Shown: positions 21,094 to 33,403 of the stretch, piece after piece | Numbering within the stretch: the stretch's first letter is position 1 | Layout of the letters: each line of letters opens with the position of its first letter | From: Trichosphaerium sp. ATCC 40318 | Lineage: Eukaryota; Discosea; Flabellinia; Trichosidae | Length of the DNA stretch: 64,000 bases | Direction: 5' to 3' | NCBI GenBank assembly: GCA_038496445.1 | Contig: JALMLS010000149.1 | Span: forward strand, 186,001-250,000 | The notes under the pieces: generated by a model | Told to the model about the DNA's origin: nothing | Database searches by the model: none | Seen by the model: the letters and a program-made list of their open reading frames with translations, nothing else | Position numbers and translations under genes: made by a program

Positions 21094-23464
21094 ATGCCTT
21101 CTATTGCTTTGCAAGTATTCGAACTGGTTATAGTGGTATGCTTGTTTCAAATCGGAGTTGCCATTAATAATACACCACAAGACTTTAAAATAGGTATGTA
21201 CAAATGATATCTTAAAAGGGGTTAATTCTTTTACTTTTTATAGGTATTTTAAATTTCAGGGGCGCGGAGGTAGCACACAATCAATGGAATGCAACAGCTA
21301 AGTATATCCAAGATCATTCTGTTGAGTTTTTTGGAGTTCAACATACATTTTCCACAATCGCTTTAACTTTGGCAGAAATCGATATCGCTGTAGCAGAAGA
21401 ATCTGTAGACTTTGTTATAACGACCCCTAGCCAGTATGTTCTACTTGAGGTAAAAGACACGTGATACATGAACTATTTTTAGATGTAGAAAAAAACTAAT
21501 TTCGATTTTTCGAAAATAGGTCAAATTCGCTATCTATCGTATTGCCACCCTTGTGAATCTCCGTCAGAACCACCGTCTGACGAAGTTTGGTGGTGTAATA
21601 TTTTCCATGAAGGAGAGTAATATATCAACCTTGCAAGATATCGAAAAGGCGAAAATACATGCATCTAGTCCAGTAGGATTTGGCGCCTATCTTATGCAAA
21701 TTGGTTACCTCGATGACATGGGCGTTGATACATCCAAGCTGAATATTTCCTTTCTATTCAATCAGAATAAAATAGTATCGAATATATTGGATGGTGTAGC
21801 AGACGTTGGGTTTGTACGAACTGATCAGCTTGAGAGATTTGTTGCAGCGAACCCAGAATACGAAGAGAAATACAAAAGAGTTTCAATATTTAAACCGGTT
21901 TCATCGTCTGCTTTCCCTTTCCCTCATACGACAGAATTATACCCTGAGTGGCCATTTTCTTTGACATCTTCTGTAGAGACTAGGATAGACGTAAGGTACA
22001 ACTTTTTTTAAATCACGTGACGTCAAACCCTTAAAAGACTGACCAAACTTTTGTTTTCAGGCGTATGATTACTTTACTTTTCTCAATTCCTTCAAATTCG
22101 ACGGCTGCGATTAAAGGACAATATGATCGTTGGACGTATCCGCTTAACTACATAAGTATATTTACGCTGTTGAGTAAATTTGACTTCTTTGATGACGAAT
22201 ACGAGACATGCCTAAAAAAATGCAATGCTGGCACGTGTGAAGAAATAAATAACTCTACACTTTGTAACTGCGATGTCGGATGGCAAGGAGAATTTTGTGA
22301 AATAATTAGTCCAAAAATTGAGGTGCGTCATTGCTAATACAGTCTGTTTTCTTTGAGCCATTTTGCTCGTATGTTTTTTGTTTGCTTTGACCTTACACTG
22401 ATACTTAGACCTGGGTGACTTTTGATGATTACGGAACATACGTTGTTGTTATATTATGTGCCATTGAGATTCTGTTAATATTAGTTCTAATGACACATAT
22501 TGTTATACACAGAAATTCAAAAAGAATCAAAAAAACAGGATTTTGGTTCACCACTTTATCACTTATCGGTTACTTATTGATGCTCTTTTCTATTTTTCTA
22601 TGGGTTGGTAAACCTTACGATATAACCTGCTCGCTCAGGGTTTGGTTGGCAGATATTGGATTTACCTTGGTACGTAGAAACCAAAACATGTTTTCATTTT
22701 CTGCAATTTTCGAAAAAAACAATTAAATTGTATCTCACAACGTGTTTTAGGCTTTTGTCGGACCAGTGGTGAAAATGGTGAGGTTGTCAATTTTGTATAG
22801 AAGTGAATTATTCACTATTAATGATATCACACTGGCCAAAATTGTTGTTGTAGTAATTTTCTTTAAACTCTGTTTTTTAGCTTGTTGGCAAATTGTAGCA
22901 CCTTCTGTTGTCTCAAAGGTGCAAGTTAAAACAAGGTACCTAATATATATATATACGTTATTTTCTTTAACATAGAATCATTTAGTTTTGACACAGTCGA
23001 TGCTGTATGCAAATTCAATATCTTCTTTGGAGCAATTGCTATATTTGTTAAGATATTCTTCATGATTATATTCGGCTGGCTCACATTTGCTATTCATAAG
23101 ACTAACATACACCACGACTTAAAAGAACAAAAATACATCAATTTATCTGTATACAACTCTATGGTAATAAGTACGAATAGCTCAAAATGGAAGCAAAGAT
23201 TTCATTCTTCTTTTTTTCTTTTTTTTGATGTTTCTTTTAGTTGTTCTCTGCTCTAGCCTTTATTTGGCTATATCAGATAAGAGATATTATCAAGAGTTCT
23301 ACATATTCACATGTGGTTATCTCATTCTTACAGCTTCTGCCATTTTACCGCTACTACCAACGCTTCTTGGGTATGTTCACACAACTGACCGCACAGTTAC
23401 TGTCAACGAAGCTATTCCTCCACCTTCTTCAAGAGATCCTGATGAGACCATCTCAAGACTATAG
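21094..23464 (+). CDS. PhnD-like / EGF / class C-type 7TM receptor
   Basis: The start at 21094 gives a signal peptide (IALQVFELVIVVCLFQIGVA). The extracellular part is a periplasmic-binding-protein-like domain of the PhnD type: GILNFRGAEVAHNQWNATA, VDFVITTPSQYVLLE, LTKFGGVIFSMKES, GVADVGFVRTDQLERF and the closing TTELYPEWPF. In bacteria this module sits on sensor kinases and phosphonate transporters. An EGF-like module follows (CNAGTCEEINNSTLCNCDVG). The membrane part has seven hydrophobic segments with the class C receptor signature CSLRVWLADIGFTL, FVGPVVKMVR and later AISDKRYYQEFY. The tail is short. All introns placed keep the frame, including GTACCT...TTTAG into SFDTVDAVCKF. Ligand and G protein are unknown. 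Confidence 0.85.
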
Positions 23465-23771
23465 CGTATCCAAAATACAATAAATAGTTGGAACTTAATG
23501 TGTTAGTACATATCGTGTTGCACGGTTGTCATAAGGCTACTTTAGAAAAGGTCGCCTGGAGAGTTGGGGAATTAATTGTATTGCCATTTCAACATACGTT
23601 AACTAAGATCTACAAATGGATTCTTCTAGAATCTGTATCATTCTAACCGTAGGTTTGGTTAATCTAGACGTCCAAGACCCTGGAATCTTGATCATACATT
23701 TATCGAGTAGGGTTATTGTCTTAACACAACTTAAACGTTTTCAGCAGTCAACGCCGGAAAACGAGGAAGCA

Positions 23772-24878
23772 ATGCATAAACACTCAATATTACTACTTTT
23801 ATTTGCTTGCTATTGTAGCATTGCTTATAATACTGAGCCCTTCTCATGGAAAAACTGCGGTACGCAACACAATACTTGACAGTAAGATATTAACACACGC
23901 AAAGACCCTGGTTCTCCTATTAACATTACGGGCTTGACATTACAACCTTGTACGTATTTATTACGCTATTTTAAATACAAGCGCAGTTTGGTAAATCAGC
24001 TTGCTAAGCAAAGAAAGCACGTGTCATAAAAATGTTTGTCCGGTATTCGTGAATTATTCGTATAATTTTGCTAATCACCTCCTTCACTCAAGATCCACCA
24101 CAAGTCGGAAAAACCTTACTATATCTACCACGGGTACTTATTCAGTTGCTCTTACTGGTGGAACAGTGACGAACACGATTTCTTACGGAAATATTGTGCT
24201 AAGCTCAAACACTGGTACTAAACTTTAGAAACGGTGGAACTGCTTACTTTCTTTTTAAAGATAACATATGCTCACCACCATTGATACCATCATGCCCTTG
24301 CCCTTGTAAACCTGGTACTTACGAAGGCTCTAAAACATCGCCTGTTCCTCAGTATGCACCTTTGGTAAGTGGTTAAAGAATAGCGGCAATTTTAACACTT
24401 TGCAAGCTTGACTATGTTGGTCAAATTATTATAAAAGATGCAAACGAAACACTGCTTTCGTGTGTAACATACAACTTTTCTCTTGTAGATGTAACAAAGT
24501 AAAGTTGTAAGCAAATAAAACCTTCTCAGAATAAAGTATAATTGTTTAATTCGCAAATAGCATTTCTCGCCATTCACTCAAAGGAACGTAACATCTGTCT
24601 ACAATGGGTGTATTGTAAATGTGGCTCATTTACATAGCACTTTAGGAATGGACGAGTGTGTTACTTTCTACCTAAGGTCTTTTTTTTCAATTTAATTCTC
24701 GAAACCAGAGGTTTACTTAAGTATGTGCAACTGTTATTCGTTTTACTACCTTTATGAGACATAAGTAAGGTACGAACGAGTAAACCAGTTTGAATGAAAT
24801 TATTTCTGTTCTACTTTGTAGGTATTGAAAGGAATTACTTCCTGCGTATTTGGTTTCGCATCAGTACGATGCATCTAA
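23772..24878 (+). CDS. ML-domain (MD-2/NPC2-type) secreted lipid-binding protein
   Basis: The product starts with a signal peptide (MHKHSILLLLFACYCSIAYN) followed by the ML-domain opening FSWKNCG. ITGLTLQP, GKTLTISTTGTYSVAL and ICSPPLIPSCPCPCKPG follow with the family's spaced cysteines, and YAPL comes near the end of the placed exons. A final exon, beginning VLKGITSCVFGFAS near 24823, supplies the terminal cysteine strand. The span 24366-24822 between these is unresolved: one long intron, or introns with a further small exon. Proteins of this family bind sterols or phospholipids in vacuoles or outside the cell. Confidence is high for the family and moderate for the 3' structure. Confidence 0.7.
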
Positions 24879-25366
24879 GAACAAAAACAAAACCAATATT
24901 TATTTGCCCTGCTTTTGTTATGTATAAATAATCTATCGTCCTAGTTCAACTACAACCGTTTTATTAATCTTATACTTTATGCTTTGATAACGGCTCCTGG
25001 GATGTCATTATAATTTTACTGTGAAGGTGGCCTGGCGAAGTTGCTGGAGTGATGAGAGGGCTACCTCCAAGAATTAAAAGCCTGGCATTTTAAAGCCTAC
25101 TTAAGTAGCAAAGCATTTTTTGTGTTATGAACTTCTAGCCACAGGATATGAATATAACCGTACAATTTCAACGCCAACAAAGTTGAATCCAAGAACTGCA
25201 CTTAGTAAATAAATGTTTAAAGGCATACAACGACCTGGTGTCGTGAAGCTTTGTGAACAATCTTTAAAAGTGTAAAATTTAATGTAATTAAAACGCGCTA
25301 TATGCGAAATAACAAAAGGGTTATACTAGCAAAAAAAAACCAAGACATGAAATAATTATACTACAT
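24879..25366. other. Intergenic stretch between convergent genes
   Basis: This holds the 3' flanks of the ML-domain gene and of Hsp70 copy 2. It has no recognisable gene. The Hsp70 3' flank shares only scattered words with that of copy 1, so similarity fades soon after the stop codon. Confidence 0.5.
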
Positions 25367-27262
25367 TTATTCAACTTCTTCTACACTTGGTTGTGTTGGT
25401 GGACTTCCTGACTGATGAATCTTTGCCATTAATTTGTTGACCTTCTCTTCAAGTTGACTACGCCTTGTATTGTATGTGTCAGCACTTTCGTTTGGGTTGT
25501 TTTCTGTAAATCGAATTGAATCCATGACTTCTTCTTCAAGTGTTGATAACTCCTCAGGCGCAAGTTTCTCCTTGATATTCTTTTCTTCAAGTGTAGAACG
25601 CACACGGAAGGCGTAATTCTCCAAGTTATTCTTTGCTTCAACACGTTGTAGTGCTTTCTCGTCATCTTCTTTAAATTTCTCAGACTCTGCTACCATTCGA
25701 TCAATATCTTCTTTTGTGAGATTGCCTGTTTGCGCTTGAATCTCGATACTCTTAGAATTACCATTTGCTTCGTCTTTGGCGCTTACTGTAAGGATACCGT
25801 TTGAGTCTATAGCGTATACCACCGTTATCTTAGGTACACCACGAGGAGCTGGAGGAATATTCGTCAAATTAAATTGGCCAAGTGCTCTGTTGTCTTTTGT
25901 GAATCGCCTTTCTCCTTCAAACACTTGAATTGTAACTGCAGTTTGATTATCAGCAGCTGTCGAGAAATATTGTTCTTTTGTCGTTGGAATCTTTGTGTTT
26001 CTTGGAATTAGAGTTGTCATGATACCACCTGCAGTCTCCAATCCCATACTCAAAGGAGCAACATCGATGAGTACAATGTCGTCCAATATTTTATCTTTTT
26101 TGCCAGCAATGATCGCAGCTTGAACAGCGGCACCATAAGCAACAGCTTCATCTGGATTGATGGATTTGTTGAGTTTCTTTCCATTGAAATAATCAGAGAG
26201 CATCTTCTGTATTCTTGGAATACGTGTAGATCCACCAACCAGAATGATTTCGTGAATAGTGTGTTTGTCCATCTTTGCATCTCTGAGAACTTGTTCAACT
26301 GGTTGAAGAGTTTGCTTGAAAAGATCCATATTGAGCTCTTCAAAACGTGCTCTTGAAAGTTTTGTGAAAAAGTCTGTGCCTTGATATAGAGCATCAATTT
26401 CAATAGATGCCATTGTAGCGTTTGAAAGTGTTCTCTTTGCGCGTTCACAAGCTGTACGGAGACGTCTTAGGGCACGGTCGTTGTTTGAAATATTGAGGTT
26501 GTGTTTGCGTTTGAACTCTTTGATGAAATGATCCACGACTCTGTTGTCAAAATCTTCGCCACCCAAATGAGTGTTGCCAGCTGTGGCGCGTACCTCAGTG
26601 ACACCTTCATCGAGGGTCAAAAGACTGACATCAAAAGTACCACCGCCCAAATCAAATACTAGAACATTTCTCTCGCCCTTGTTCGCTGTGTCTAGTCCAT
26701 AAGCAAGTGCTGCCGCTGTAGGTTCGTTGATAATTCTTCGGATATTGAGCCCTGCAATGATACCAGCGTCTTTTGTAGACTTACGCTGGGCGTCGTTAAA
26801 ATAGGCAGGGACTGTGACAACGGCATCTGTGACTTTTTGTCCAAGGTAGTTCTCCGCTGTTTGCTTCATCTTTGAAAGTACCATGGCGCTGATTTCTTCT
26901 GGTGTGAAAGTCTTGAGTTGATTTTTGAAAGTGACTTGAACATGTGGCTTTCCGTCTTTGTTGATAACTTTAAAGGCCCAGTGTTTGGCATCGCTCTGAA
27001 CTGACTGGTCGTTGAATTTGCGCCCAATCAATCTCTTTGCATCGAAAACAGTGTTGGTTGGATTCATTGCTGCTTGGTTCTTTGCCGCTTCACCAATAAG
27101 ACGTTCTGTATCTCCAAACGAAACATAACTCGGTGTTGTTCTGTTACCGTTGTCATTGGCAATGATATCGACTTTACCGTTGTTGTAGTGACCGACGCAA
27201 GAATATGTCGTTCCAAGGTCAATACCGATGCATGGTCCTTTTATTTTTGTTGATTGACTCAT
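25367..27262 (-). CDS. Cytosolic Hsp70 chaperone, copy 2
   Basis: A second intronless 631-residue Hsp70, inverted relative to the copy at 3530-5425 and differing from it at only a handful of residues (for example KIKGPC for KIRGPC, and EEEVMDS for EEQVMDS). It starts at 27262 (MSQSTKI). It has the same signatures ([32 protein letters not shown]) and the same unusual EEVE end. Similarity continues through the leader to about 27410, past the heat-shock-element-like site, then stops. The pair therefore looks like a recent duplication or is kept alike by gene conversion. The likely role is inducible cytosolic chaperone. Confidence 0.97.
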   Translation of the reverse strand: MSQSTKIKGPCIGIDLGTTYSCVGHYNNGKVDIIANDNGNRTTPSYVSFGDTERLIGEAAKNQAAMNPTNTVFDAKRLIGRKFNDQSVQSDAKHWAFKVINKDGKPHVQVTFKNQLKTFTPEEISAMVLSKMKQTAENYLGQKVTDAVVTVPAYFNDAQRKSTKDAGIIAGLNIRRIINEPTAAALAYGLDTANKGERNVLVFDLGGGTFDVSLLTLDEGVTEVRATAGNTHLGGEDFDNRVVDHFIKEFKRKHNLNISNNDRALRRLRTACERAKRTLSNATMASIEIDALYQGTDFFTKLSRARFEELNMDLFKQTLQPVEQVLRDAKMDKHTIHEIILVGGSTRIPRIQKMLSDYFNGKKLNKSINPDEAVAYGAAVQAAIIAGKKDKILDDIVLIDVAPLSMGLETAGGIMTTLIPRNTKIPTTKEQYFSTAADNQTAVTIQVFEGERRFTKDNRALGQFNLTNIPPAPRGVPKITVVYAIDSNGILTVSAKDEANGNSKSIEIQAQTGNLTKEDIDRMVAESEKFKEDDEKALQRVEAKNNLENYAFRVRSTLEEKNIKEKLAPEELSTLEEEVMDSIRFTENNPNESADTYNTRRSQLEEKVNKLMAKIHQSGSPPTQPSVEEVE

Positions 27263-27962
27263 TTTAGTACGTTGTTGTGTTGTTTGAATGATTTTTGAAA
27301 TAATGGTGTTGTCTTGAAGCGATTGTTTTATGTGAAGTATGAAAATCAACGAAATTTCTGTGGAATTTCTACTAAATCCCATAAAGAACTTATTGAAAGT
27401 TGCCACAGTACTGTTTTAGATCTGCCTTGGGCTCATTGATGCACCTGGGTAGTGTAGTTTTACACTCCGCCAGTAGCAAGAGTTACTGGGCTTTTAGGTT
27501 AGTAGTTGAAGATGAACGGCGCACGTTAAGAGTTTAACCTCTTTGTTCCGTTGAGTTACTTCTTCAACAGCGAACCTTGCAAACGGCAAAGGGCTGGTTT
27601 TAAAACCAGTCAAACAATAAAGAAAACAAATCCGGGATTCATTCGGGCTTGCAACTCAGAACCTGTATGCTGCCTCCAAACAAAGTGTTCTCAACATTGA
27701 ATAATAGCAGTTCTTTAGTGTTTATTGCGTAAACAAGCTATGCATTACTGGGTAAATCATTTATTATTAACTAAAACAGAAATACAACCTTCCGTTAAAC
27801 ACAACAACTCATTTTTAGCCAATGTAAAACAACAGATTCTTCTGTGAAAAAAAAAGTTACAATCAAGCTTCACAATTCACCAGGCGAATATTCTATGCCT
27901 GAATTGCCGTCATGTGGTGCGTCCTGTTGAATAATTAATTAAAAGGAATATTAACATATTTA
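27263..27962. promoter_or_regulatory. Hsp70 copy 2 upstream region and intergenic DNA
   Basis: Bases 27350-27369 carry the heat-shock-element-like pair CGAAATTTCT and GGAATTTCTA, matching those of copy 1. Further upstream, 27594-27609 is a perfect 16-base palindrome, CTGGTTTTAAAACCAG. No gene is visible in the remainder. Confidence 0.45.
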
Positions 27963-29066
27963 CTAAGGTACCATTGATACAATACCATTTGTGAGGCCAA
28001 TATAGAGCTTATGATTATGATAAAAAATTGCTGTAATTCTTTTCGTGATATTTGGTCGAAACATTATTTTAAGTTTGTGTACCACGTTTGGGTTGTTTGC
28101 AATGTATATCTTATATAACCCAGTAGTACCACATATATACATCTGTCCTTGTGAATCAAAAGCTATACTATTGATTGTCCTACCAAGTTGAAAAACTGTC
28201 GATACTTTTTTTGTATTCAATGAAACCTTGACAATATCATCACCGTAAGCTAAAAAGACATCTTTTGTTTTTGGATGAGTCACCATAGCTAAACAAGTGA
28301 CACCACTCTGTGTAGTCGTACCTTTTTCAAAAAGTCAATACAGAAGCCAAGGTAAAAGGACGGGAATTTAAGGTAAAAAAAAAAAAAGAGAAAAATGACT
28401 TACCAACGACATTGACATTACCGCTTTTGTCTATTACAATCAGTTTTTGGTCATACTCTTTATGATCAATAACGTTCGCTATAATATCTCCAGCACTGTT
28501 TAAACAAAAGCAGGTAATCTCGAGGTATTCAGGAACATTTTGACTGACTACTGTCGGTTCATCTCCTACTTTAGCCTTTTTGATTTGCTCATCATGAAGA
28601 AAGTACATTCTATCCATAAAACCAACTGTCCAATCGCCACTCTGCATTACTGTATTTCCAGAAAAAGCATTAAAGACTTTATTACAAGTATGATCATGGT
28701 ATATCAACTAAGTGTAGACGTTAACAACGGGTTTGGTGAGCGTTTAGCTCACCTCGTCCTCAAATAAGGAGAAACACGTTATAAAACCTCGGTTTAGGCT
28801 ATCAGTCACCTGAGTATATTTTTGGATGCGCAGAGAGTCCTGTGAAGGCGTTACTGTAATTTTTAACAACAAAGTGCTGATTTACATACTTTGATTACAG
28901 AAATACCTTCAACAATCTTCTTTAGCTTACTACATACGCTACGTACTCTTAGTAAAGCAGGTATTGATGAACGCGACAAAATCTCGTTAAAAAGCTCTGG
29001 CGGCAAATCTGTCCATCTGAAAACAAGCTTCATCGATTCTCTTTTCCGTACTTTAGCTTTATCCAT
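27963..29066 (-). CDS. F-box protein with beta-propeller-like repeats
   Basis: The start at 29066 gives MDKAKVRKRESMKLV. An F-box follows at once: WTDLPPELFNEILSRSSIPALLRVRSVCSKLKK, the Skp1-binding helix set of SCF ubiquitin ligases. Downstream exons (about 28707-28404 and 28320-27963) read as blades of an NHL/SMP-30-like propeller: NSAGDIIANVIDHKEYDQKLIVI, INSIAFDSQGQMYICGTTGLYKI, AIFYHNHKLYIGLTNGIV. F-box proteins use such domains to choose substrates, so this is probably a substrate receptor. The exon between the F-box and the first blade (near 28740-28860) is placed with less certainty. An alternative upstream Met exists at 29093. Confidence 0.75.
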
Positions 29067-29369
29067 CAAAAGATGGGAAATGGTACTTAACAACTTGGAA
29101 AAACTGTTTCAGTCCAAAAATAAACCAAAACTTCCTTTTATGACTGCCAGAAAACAATAGTTCGGGCAACCGCTACAATCGAGAAATAAATGCTAAAAAT
29201 TATTCGATAAACAATTCCAAACCAAACACAAACGTTGGTATTTTGATTAGGGTTTTTTGAAGAAATTAATTAACTTGTAATCTTGATATTTTACTTTTAT
29301 GGTCTCACGCAAATTGTATCTTTTTTGATTGCTTAAATACGCTTCCATTGGCCATATTCACTTTGATTG
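29067..29369. other. Intergenic stretch
   Basis: A short AT-rich gap between the start of the F-box/propeller gene and the 3' end of the GH85 gene. No gene or RNA is recognised. Confidence 0.5.
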
Positions 29370-32305
29370 TTATAGTGCTGATTTTTTATCCTTTGCCAGA
29401 TCCACAAGTCTTTTGGTCAAACACATATAAGAAGAGTAATAAGATCTGCAAAAAAACTTAGGTTTCTACAGTTAACAATTCATACCTCTGTAGAAATAGG
29501 TCGTCAACAAAAATATCAGTGTATATGTGTCTATCCAAAGAAAATCTAGAAGATTTCCACGACAGAATGCTCTTGTCATTGTCTTCGTTGTAATCCACTT
29601 TCATGTCTTCCAATACATCTTGGTCCTCAACCTAAAAAAGTAATGTTTAGTTTTCGTCAATATCTGTTTGCGTACTGGTTGTTCTTTGATTCTAAGCTCT
29701 CCCAAATACGCACTAAATGATTTACCTCCTTTTGTAACCTTCGGTAGTACATACATCCCAATCACTGAACTTCCAAGTATATTAATAACTGCTGTTTTTT
29801 CAACCCAATCTCCTTTCTTCTCTTGGTTTGTGATATGTTCAGACAAGTCAATAAACTTTTTACTACCATCATTCTGTTGATTCTCAACTTGAATGCAGAG
29901 ATCTAAAACATTTCCTTGATTTTCCCATACCACCCAAGATATCATTAAACCCGTAGATTGTGCAGATTGACAAAAATGAGTTTTATAAAGTAGAATTCTT
30001 TCTTCTCCTCTAGATCAGTATTATTTCGAGAAAACTATCACAGATTACGTACAATGGGTTTCCATCTATTCGAAGGCAGCTTCCCCCTTCATACGCCAAG
30101 TGAGAAGCAACAGATAGCGCGAATGATTCATTATTGCAACCTAGTGTAGGCAGCGAATCAGTCCCTGCAATGTTGAACCAAGGAGCAGCTGACAACAGTT
30201 TGCCTTTACTGTACAAACCCAAGCCCCTTCCACTACGGATTATCAGTTCAAAAAGACCTTGAAGTACCCTTCTAAGTACTTTCTACGTACTTGTTAAATG
30301 ACGAATAAAACGGCAAAACAACTGGTGTTCTTTTGTGTACGGCACTAGAATTAATACCTAAAGATGAATTGTCAGGCATTTGTTTTAGAAAGAAATGACA
30401 AGTCTTGTCTACCTTTTTCTGTATTTTTATGTGTCATCGCTACCACAGGTTTTGATATTGATATTGATTTACCAGTAACCGCCACTGATAACCCAGAAGT
30501 TTTTTGTGTATCGACAAGATAAGTATGATGGAAATGAGACCAAGAATTTCCTAACTTGAAACATGTCTTTTCTGAAGAAGGAAGTACTAATCTATACGTC
30601 TCTCCTATACTTATCTTTAAAACACTTGATTGTGGATCCTCGACATCAGATTTATAAAAAAAACTGCAATGAATAAACTGCTTGTTTTTAGTATCAAGCT
30701 TTGATTTACTTTCCAAATCAATCAATTCATTTAAGGTTTCTGCCTTATCGCCAAAAGAAATACAACTAACATCCTTTCCATATATTTTAGTATCACTGAT
30801 ACTCACAGTATCGGGTATATTACTAAACAGTGGATGAACTAATAATATGATTAGACTGTACTCAACAAAGAAAACAATCTTAAAGACTTTATGAAAAGAG
30901 GTTCTTCGAACCATTGAACTCGTCACCAAGCCACAACTTATTTTCTGCTAAACCCCACAAGAAACTAAGAAAATGTAAGCATACAGCAGTTATGGTACTA
31001 CAATACAAAAAAACAATGGTCGTCTTACTTGTCATTTGGTGCAATGTTTTCGTAAGTCCATGCAGGTGCAAAAATTGCTGCTGATGTTCTTGCTTTGAAA
31101 GCAGCTTCGACACCTTTGAAGCTATCATAACCTCCTCCACCAAATGTATTTCTACCAAAAACATCTGTGCCAGTGTATACATCATATTTTCTAACACCAG
31201 CATGCTTTACACTTATCTCAGGGTATCCCTCTTTCCACGTGTAATTTGTAAAAATAGAATCACAACAATCGAAAAATGCTTTGTTTTTTTCGTTCAAGCA
31301 GTCCTGCCTTTAAAACTCTTTGTTAAACACGGTTCTTAATAGCTTCATCCGTACCATTTTAAATCCCCAGAGACAGTTACACTGTCATACCTGTAGTATA
31401 CTTGTAAGAAAAGTAAAACAAAAGCAATGTTACTTACCACATGACGATTGCATCCGGATTAATTGATTTCACTCTCGCCCGTACATCAGTAAGAAAACCT
31501 ATAAGATTTTCCACATTCTCTGGAAGTACACGACTTTCAAGATTAAAGAACCATCCATCGAAACCATGGTGTTTCATGATACTAATGAACCAATAAACAG
31601 AATAGAAAAACAAAATAAAAAAAATGTCAATTTGACAACAACGTCATTTACTTACTCTACTAATCTGGAAGCGGCCTCATCTATGCATGCTTTGTCGCTG
31701 TAGAGGATTACCAAAACAGCTATGAAACTAAAATGTTTGTAGATAGTACCCGAACAACAAGTCATTCTCAGCTTCTCCAGGACCCCACTCTGTTATAAAC
31801 GTGCCCTTGAAAAAATGCATTAACGTCGTTTGATGAAATTGTGTTTTTAGCTTACCAAGCATTTGACGCCGTTTTTATGACAAGCGTGTATCCAACCGGG
31901 CGGAGGTATGGTTATACGCTCATGAGAAAAGTAAATAAATGTGTCAATGTACTACTCCGCCGTTAATGTTGTTAAACCACTGCCAACGCTCTACAGTACC
32001 TGCCAATAGCGGAAATTGTAGATGTGGTAGCTTTCGCTTCCATATATTAAAGCATCCTCGTTGTAACCTCCTTTTACGCGTCAATAAGCCTACCTGTTTA
32101 CTATTGATGATGTTTTATACCTTGCATGTCATGACTACTCTCAATTAGCACAAAAGTATTTTATAGTACCACTAGTACCATATAAGTAATTTTGGATGAT
32201 CTCCAGCCTGTTGCTGTGTTTTGCGCAGAGTACAAACGTTAACTGCTGCAGAAATAGGTTCCACGCCAGTAAATCAGCAATAGACTTGAGGGGTTGCGCT
32301 AGCAT
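29370..32305 (-). CDS. GH85 endo-beta-N-acetylglucosaminidase (ENGase-like)
   Basis: The enzyme cuts the GlcNAc-GlcNAc core of N-glycans. In animals and plants it is cytosolic and trims free glycans released during ER-associated degradation. Exons from 32305 down give PKLLICHDMQGGYNED, YWQYIDTFIYFSHERITIP, GWIHACHKNGVKCLGTFITE, FDGWFFNLE (with the catalytic Asn and Glu), MWYDSVTVSGDLKW, NKAFFDCCDSIFTNYTWKEG and KYDVYTGTDVFGRN, all matching animal ENGase closely. C-terminal exons form the usual accessory beta domains. No signal peptide is visible. The first exon (MLAQPLKSIADLLAWN) joins the next in frame only with an intron of 20-26 nt at about 32213-32238, so either introns here can be very short or the 5' end is misread. 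Confidence 0.88.
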
Positions 32306-32572
32306 TGTTGTACGTATTGTGACAACGAACTTAACCTGAACTGTTTTTATGTAAGTCTAGTCAATTCCCAAGTGTCTAAACACAGTTTTATTGATTGGCT
32401 GAGATATTAACAGGGTTTTCACATTTAGAAGTATTCTCTAAGTGCTAAATTAAGCATGTCAAGGGAAGAAGATTATCGCTTTTAAAGAAAGAAGGTACAA
32501 GTTTTATTAGTGCACGTGTGTACAAACGTTGGTGTTCGTGATGTTGTAACAGGTAAGCCATTGTTATGATAG

Positions 32573-33403
32573 TTATAAACTTGTAAGCACACCATTAATT
32601 TCGAGCGTTTTTAGAGATTTTGAATGGCTCAAACAATCATGTGAAATGGTGTCACAACGTTTCAGTTTAAGGTGCTCAAGATTGGTCAAATGTTTCATCC
32701 CTGCGTCCGTTAATAGTCCACACTCTTGTAATTCTAAGCGCTTTACATTTTTCAATGCTTTGATTCCGTTGTCTGTGATGCATGAAGCATTGAGAATACG
32801 AACAGTGTGTACATTACCAAGATGTTTAAGCCATTCATTAACATCATTGAAATCAGGAAATAAAATTTGGTTTACTTTTATATCATTTCCAAAGGTTATT
32901 TTGTGGACATTACAGAGTTCTTTCACACCTTCAACAGTTATTCTTTGGCACATAAAGATGCTAATCGTGTGAACCTTTTTGAGTGCTCGTAACGAAACAT
33001 CTGTTATCTCTGTGCATTGTAAATTGATGTCATGAATGCTATGGTTTCCACCTTGAGTCAATGCAAGGATTCCCTCGTCTCTGATTATTGTACCACGCAA
33101 ATCAATAGTGTGAACACCACAAAGGCACGTGAAATCATTCTCTGATAGTGTTATCCAGCATCCAAAGTTAATTACTGTGTTGTTCAGTAGTGGGCTGCCT
33201 CTCAGAACCTCACAATCTGACGATTGTATTAACCACAGGCAATCAAACCCAATATTATAACGAATCACGTCATTGAACATGTGAGAGACGATAGAAGATG
33301 AAATACGTTCTTTTTTGTTTAAATAGCGCAGAATTTGAGTTAATGTTTCTGGTGGCAAGGGTAGTGAGCAAATTCGTTCTGTTTTACAACGCTTCGCTGC
33401 CAT
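32573..33403 (-). CDS. F-box / leucine-rich-repeat protein
   Basis: A single-exon gene of 276 residues. It has an F-box-like start (LPLPPETLTQILRYLNKKERISS), followed by LRRs of the cysteine-containing F-box type: VHTIDLRG, IHDINLQCTEITDVSLRAL, VHTVRILNASCITDNGIKAL, VKRLELQECGLLTDAGMKHL, LEHLKLKRCDTIS. Such proteins serve as SCF substrate receptors. Lack of introns, in a genome where most genes are densely split, sets it apart together with the Hsp70s, the kinase-like family and the membrane protein at 48-49 kb. That may reflect a young or expanded family. Confidence 0.82.
   Translation of the reverse strand: MAAKRCKTERICSLPLPPETLTQILRYLNKKERISSSIVSHMFNDVIRYNIGFDCLWLIQSSDCEVLRGSPLLNNTVINFGCWITLSENDFTCLCGVHTIDLRGTIIRDEGILALTQGGNHSIHDINLQCTEITDVSLRALKKVHTISIFMCQRITVEGVKELCNVHKITFGNDIKVNQILFPDFNDVNEWLKHLGNVHTVRILNASCITDNGIKALKNVKRLELQECGLLTDAGMKHLTNLEHLKLKRCDTISHDCLSHSKSLKTLEINGVLTSL

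Noticed and set aside
27594-27609. Perfect palindrome CTGGTTTTAAAACCAG as a terminator or transposon end
   Set aside because: A single 16-base palindrome without partner, target duplication or transposase. Recorded only as part of the intergenic region.
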